DNA of 64,000 nucleotides from assembly GCF_004193775.1 (NCBI RefSeq), contig NC_041003.1:39003611-39067610 (forward strand), read 5' to 3'. The position numbers and the translations under genes are program-made. Under the pieces are notes generated by a model. It searched no databases and had not been told where the DNA came from. It saw only the letters and a list, made by a program, of their open reading frames with translations. Origin of the DNA: Glycine soja (lineage: Eukaryota; Streptophyta; Magnoliopsida; Fabales; Fabaceae). Positions 58,794-64,000 of this stretch are shown piece after piece (position 1 is the stretch's first letter; each line of letters begins with the position of its first letter).

Positions 58794-61700
58794 CTAGGAA
58801 TGGATGTTCATCATTCCCAGCTTGGAACAGAGACCTTGAAAGAGAGCTGGAGATAGAGGCTTCGTGAAAATATCAGCGAGCTGCATGGAAGACGAAACAG
58901 GAAGAAGCTTGAGGATACCGCTATTGACTTTGTCTCGAACGATATGGCAATCAATTTCAATGTGTTTAGTGCGTTCGTGGAAGACAGGGTTAGAAGCTAT
59001 CTGGATGGCAGACTGGTTGTCGCAATAGAGGGTCACAGGTTGAATGAAGGAGACGTGAAAATCATGAAGGAGATATGTGAGCCAATGAAGTTCACACATG
59101 GTAGATGCCAAGGCTCGATATTCTACCTCAGAAGAGCTTTGAGAAACTGTGGATTGTTTCTTTGATCGCCAGGAAATCAGAGAGTTACCTAGATAAATCG
59201 AGAAGTCGGTGATGGAACGTCTGGTATCACGACAGCCTGCCCAATCTGAGTCGCTAAAGGCTTTGAGTTGGGGACTGCCTTGAGCTGCGAGGAAGATACC
59301 AGAGCCAGGGGTGCCTTTGAGGTAACGAAAAACATGAAAGGCAGCTTGCGAATAGGCAGTGGTTGGATTTGCCATATATTGACTAAGTTGTTGAACAACA
59401 TGAGTGATGTCGGGGCGTGTGTTTGTTAGATAAATGAGACGCCCAATCAAACGGCAATATGAAGAAGCAGAAGTGTTTGATAATGGGGTGCCCATTAAAG
59501 CATTCAAGCGTGTAGAATAGTCCATAGGGGTTGAAGTAGGACGAGAACCAAGCATGCCGGAGTCAGATAGAATATCCAGAACATATTTGCGTTGGCATAA
59601 ATGAATACCGTGACTAGAACGGGCAACCTCAAGTCCAAGAAAAAACTTTAGAGTGCCAAGATCTTTTATACTGAAAGCTTGATCAAGTAGCATAGTGATA
59701 TGTTGTATAGTAGCTAGATTATTACTTGTCAAAATGCTATCGTCAACATAAACAAGAATAGTTGTGATATTGTTATTAGTAGAGTACAAGAAAAGATAAT
59801 GATCAGCTGAAGATTGTCAGAATCCATGGGAGGGGAGAAAGGAAGAAAGTCGAGTGAACCACTAGTGACTGGCTTGTTTGAGCCCATATAATGAACGTTG
59901 AAGACGACAAACAAGATTAGGATTATCCACGGCAAGACCTTTAGGAAGATGCATGTAGACCTCTTCGTTAAGATCTCCATGAAGGAAAGCGTTGTTCACA
60001 TCTAGTTGCCGTAAATGCCAGTTATTAAGGGCAGCTAGAGCAAGAAGTAAACGCACAGTAGTGAGTTTTGCTACGGGGGAGAAGGGGTCTAGAAAGTCCA
60101 AACCTTCCATTTGAGTATACCCTTTCGCGACTAAGCGTGCCTTGTATCGTTCAACGGAGCCGTCAGCATTATACTTGATCTTGTAAACCCAGCGACAACC
60201 AATGGTTGTTTTATGTTGTGGAAGAGTGGTAAGAGTCCAAGTTTGATTCTGTTGAAGAGCCTGTAACTCAGCCTGCATCGCTTTAATCCAGCAGTCAAAT
60301 CGAGAAGCTTCAGCATAAGACTTAGGTTCAGTAGATACCGAAATGGACATGACGAAGTGACGAAGCGAAGGAGAGAGACGAGAGTAAGACAAGACGGAGT
60401 TAAGAGGATACCGAACATTGGGCGAGGTGGTAACAGTGAGAGAAGTGAGATCACGATGGTAGTCTTGGAGGTAGGTGGGTGCATGCTTCGGTCTCGTAGA
60501 TCGTCGTAGGTGAGGGTCGTGAGCATGTGAAGAAGACGGGTTGACAATGGGTGTGATAGGAGAGTCAAAATTTTCGGGGTTGCTCGAAAATGGAGTTGGG
60601 GAAAGAGAGGTATGTGTGGTGTTTGAGGCTTGGTTTTCATGAAATAACGAAAAATGGTCTTCATAAAAGACGATGTTGCGAGATGCTATAATATTGTGGG
60701 AGTGAAGGTCATAGACAAGATATCCTTTGGTATGTGGTTTCAAGCCAATAAAGATGCATGGATGGGCTCGAGGGTCAAGCTTTTGTCTATGGGTTTTAAG
60801 GGTACTGATGTAACACAAACAACCGAATACCCGAAGGTTAGAGATATCACATGGATGCTCATACAACTTTTCATAAGGAGATTTATTATGCAAAAAAGGA
60901 GTAGGAATGCAATTGATTAAATATGCCGCATGAGGTAGTGCAAAGCACCAAAAATTGAGTGGAAGATTTGCCTGAAATAAAAGGGCTCGTGTAGCATTCA
61001 AGAGATGTTGATGCTTGCGTTCAGCAATGCCATTTTGTTCGGGTGTTTCAACACAAGTGGTTTGGTGAATGATTCCCTTTAGAGCATAAAAATCATGCAT
61101 AAGAAATTCAGCTCCATTATCGCTCCTTATAATTTTTACTTTACCATCAAATTGTGTTTCAATATATGCAACGAAATCAATGATGATTTTGCGAGTCTCA
61201 GCTTTTGTGTGCATTAGATGAATCCATGTAAAACGAGAGTAGTCATCAACAATGGTTAAAAAATAACAATGCCCATGCATGGATATCTTTGAACATGGCC
61301 CCCATATGTCGATATGTAGAAGATCAAATTTATTAGATGCATGTGAAATGCTGGAAGAGAATGATAATCGTTTATGCTTTGCGTAATGACATGTGTTACA
61401 CATGAAGTTCTTATTATTATGCAAAAAAGGGTAATAAGATTGCATGACTTGTAGTCTTTCAAAAGAAGGATGGCCCATACGAAAATGCCACAGTCCATGG
61501 GTTACACATAGAAGAACTTTCCTTAGGTTCAAGGTTGAAGCTTGCCAAAGAATTGTAACCTAATAACGGACGCTCTTGTTGGGCTACATACGAGAAAATC
61601 TTTGGTATTGTAGGCATTGGATCCATGAGTAATACATGGGATCAAACGTTGCCATATTGTTCATTTAATCCACGCAAGAATTGCATGGCTCGATCTTCCT

Positions 61701-62221
61701 GCTTTCGTTGAGCAATAGTGGTGAGGACTGAACAAGTGCACTTAATAGTGCAAGAACAAATGGGATCAGGTTTGAAATTCTCGATTTCGTCCCATATGAT
61801 GCGTAGCTTCATGAAATATTCCGTAACAGAGAGAGTACCTTGCTTCATCGATGATGCTTCTTGTTGAAGATCAGAGATCCCCTTGCGCGTATCGAGACTT
61901 CAAATCACTCTAGATTTCTTCTACTTTGTCCATTCATATAATACTTTGTCTAATTGAAATGGATACCGAATGAACGATCCAAGACACCACCATGTTATTG
62001 CAGCGGCTCCATGCTCCATACGTTCTATCAGTCTTCAATGGTTCTGGTGCATTTCCGTTTACAAATTCCACTTTATTTTTAGCGCTCAATGCTGTTATCA
62101 TGGACCTGCTCCACGAATGGTAGTTGCTGGAATCCAAAGCTGGAGAGACGAGTGCCACAGCTGGGTTTTCACTTGGATGAAGATACATATAACTTTCCAT
62201 GTTTGGCTTTATCTCGTTCAT
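58794..62221 (-). pseudogene. Copia gag-pol with protease deletion and nonsense codons
   Basis: Gag start (MNEIKPN) at 62221, broken by a TGA near 61934 and a frameshift. A gag piece lies at 61642-61848. The sequence then jumps to the GAG-pre-integrase segment (HFRMGHPS) at about 61480, so the CCHC knuckle and protease are absent. Integrase (IRSDNGAEF, QNGIAERKH) and the RT start (VERYKARLVAKGYTQ) run to 59862. There an amber codon (59862-59864) and a TGA (59817-59819) interrupt the frame before YVDD (near 59740), RT end and RNase H (SDSDWAG), which finish at 58794. Pol after the stops stays in the same frame. Confidence 0.88.
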
Positions 62222-62290
62222 GATGAATAATATCAAGAAGAAGGATGAAGAAGTAGAGTTGAGTGTGTAGCAGAACTCTTCATAAGAAGA

Positions 62291-62302
62291 GCTCTGATAC
62301 CA
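62291..62302 (-). other. Primer binding site of the copia element
   Basis: Minus-strand TGGTATCAGAGC directly next to the 5' LTR with no spacer base. Confidence 0.88.
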
Positions 62303-62504
62303 TATTAAATGGATCAACAGCCATAAAGGAGAGAGAAACGACGTAAGTGTACGTGAGATGACCAAATAAATGCATGTCTTTATTACTGGATTCGTAAGAT
62401 ATTTATACACATATGAAGGAAAGAGAAAAAGGGTGGTTAGTTAGTTACACCAGAAAGAAAACTAACTCTAACAGCTTTTTCTAACTAACAAGCTACTGTT
62501 GAGA
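62303..62504 (-). repeat. 5' LTR of the copia element
   Basis: 202 bp, four substitutions from the other LTR, bordered by the ACAAA target duplication at 62505-62509. Confidence 0.9.
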
Positions 62505-62817
62505 ACAAACGTTCACACGCCATGCTGGGGGCTATATGTTTTGTGGTAGCTAAAACCTGCTAGAGAATGTTATAAGTTTAAACACATTATGGGTGTATTT
62601 TTGTTGCAGTTTATAGTTGTCGAACAATGTATGTATTTCAAATTGCTATAATGTAAACTTCATTGACAATTGCAACACTAACATTGTTAAAGTGAGGGAA
62701 CTAAATCTACATGCATATTTCAAAAGTTTAAGAAACAAATTGAAAATATAGCAACTAAGACTAAGTTTGACCGAAATCTAGGGATAAAAATATAAATTAT
62801 TTCCTAATAATAATAAG

Positions 62818-63440
62818 ATTAAAATACAATTTAGTCATTTGTGTTTTTAATTATATTTAGTTTGCTTGTTTATCTTTTAAAAAGTTTAATTTAATTTTTT
62901 ATGTTTTTAGAATGAGTCAAAATGATCCTTCCAAAATAATGATCTTTTTTATTTTTGGATATAATTTTGAATCTTATTTGACTAATTTGAGACGTAAAAC
63001 TTGTTTCACTAAAATTTATCTCTTCAAGTACATGAAAATTATAGAATTTAAATGATGTTCAAATCAAAAGAGGTCTCAAACATGATGAAAAATACATTAA
63101 AAGTGATCCAATAAATAATTAAAAAATTTAATATCAAATTCATTTGTGGTTGATTGTGAGAGTCATTTTTCTTATGATTTTTAACATGACCTTTTTATTT
63201 GAATATCAAATAAGTTATATTATTTTCATGTAAGTGAATTTAATGAAATAAGTTTGGCATCTTGAATTAGTTAAAATAAGATTCAAAATATTATTTTAAA
63301 ATAATAAAAAATTATCATTATTTTGGAATGATCATTTTAAAAACATAAAAAAGTTAAACTAAACTTCTAAAAAGATAAAAAAATTAAATTGATTATAATC
63401 ATAAAAAAAAATTAAAAAAAAAACTAAAAGTATATCTTAC
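62818..63440. mobile_element. Foldback element (MITE-like), approximate borders
   Basis: Arms at about 62830-63000 and 63225-63420 are imperfect inverted repeats sharing TTCCAAAATAATGAT and TTTTGAATCTTATTT blocks. AT-rich, no coding capacity. Different from the two foldbacks around NF-YA. Confidence 0.6.
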
Positions 63441-64000
63441 ACAAATAATAATGTGAAAGCAATGTTATCAATATGCTAGTGAAAAAGGTGCAATTCTTTT
63501 GTACATGCAATGGCATAAACACGCAAAGCAATTGAAGTAACTCCTGCAATGCCTATAGTAGTTCACCCATATAGAACTGCTTAAAATTAAATACATATTT
63601 GCAAAAGAATGTACCACCATGAACATCACCCTGGCTTAGCGTTTCTCTCCCTAGCTAGCTAGAATAAAACCGCTTCAATGAGTTCTCTTCCCGGTAGTAA
63701 AGTAATAATTCTAAACGGTACATGCAAGCACCGTGTCCATACATAGGCTTCTAGAAACCAAACCAAACCAAAATGTCTCAATCTTCAAACATGTACAAAT
63801 GGGTACGTGGAAAATGTAAACTAATCAACACATGATGCGACCAAAAAGAAGAAAACAAAACTGATTACAAAAGCCAAGGTATATATTTTTCTAATGCAAT
63901 GGTCTAGGCAGCATGAATTGACCTGACTAATAATCTTTGAAGTTTGAACTAGTCCAATTTCTTGGCAGCCACCACCTTGAACCAATTAGAATATGTGATC
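63441..64000. other. Intergenic spacer to window end
   Basis: No reading frame, repeat or RNA gene recognised. Confidence 0.45.

Larger units (their letters stand above)
58580..62504 (-). mobile_element. Young defective Ty1/copia element with 202-bp LTRs
   Basis: LTRs at 58580-58781 and 62303-62504, both 202 bp, differ at four positions (98.0 % identity). Target duplication ACAAA at 58575-58579 and 62505-62509. Primer site TGGTATCAGAGC on the minus strand at 62291-62302 touches the LTR. The PPT (GCGGGGGGC) lies at 58782-58790. On the minus strand the LTR starts TCTCAACA and ends TTTAATA, not TG/CA. The internal part is only about 3.5 kb because gag end and protease are missing. Confidence 0.9.

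Overview
The window is plant nuclear DNA, most likely from soybean (Glycine) or a close legume. The evidence is a Sirevirus of the SIRE1 type with an envelope-like third ORF, intron-containing genes with GT/AG borders, long AT-rich spacers, a spliced NF-YA gene with miR169 sites, and several legume-type transposons. No organelle or bacterial features were seen. Nearly all of the first 43 kb is nested transposable elements.

Layout. 1-12,919: SIRE1-type Ty1/copia elements on the minus strand, in tandem and sharing an LTR. One is complete (3,264-12,919: LTR, PPTs, envelope-like ORF, gag-pol, PBS, LTR). A second begins downstream of the shared LTR and runs off the left edge. 12,920-15,066: remains of another copia element on the plus strand, cut by the SIRE1 insertion, with its 3' LTR. 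15,176-16,829: solo LTR with a perfect target duplication. 17,257-18,311: element with long terminal inverted repeats and an 8-bp duplication. About 19,395-27,959: large decayed MULE carrying a transposase/OTU-like pseudogene, a second ORF pair and a plant-mobile-domain pseudogene, with matching subterminal motif arrays at both ends. 30,637-41,520: minus-strand mosaic of an LTR, pararetrovirus-like RT/RNase H remains, Ty3/gypsy gag-protease remains, an LTR fragment and a decayed copia element. 42,733: one end of a CACTA-like element.

43-58 kb is mainly AT-rich spacer with two foldback elements and the only clear host gene, a five-coding-exon NF-YA transcription factor subunit (49,133-53,303, plus strand) with two adjacent miR169-type sites in its 3' UTR. 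58,580-62,504 is a young but defective copia element with 202-bp LTRs and an ACAAA target duplication, inserted in a short reading frame. The rest is spacer with another foldback.

Two nucleotide-level patterns stand out. (1) Three LTRs that otherwise look different, plus an LTR fragment, carry pairs of the palindrome TAATCGATTA (or a close variant) whose starts are 21 bp apart in 12 of 13 pairs. In the three LTRs with a visible TATA box, the arrays lie just upstream of it. (2) The SIRE1 unit carries about 13 copies of a composite motif (GATGTC-N2/3-GACATC-N5-CGACATC) in LTR, untranslated and coding DNA, on both strands and in different reading frames, which suggests a role for the DNA or RNA rather than the protein.
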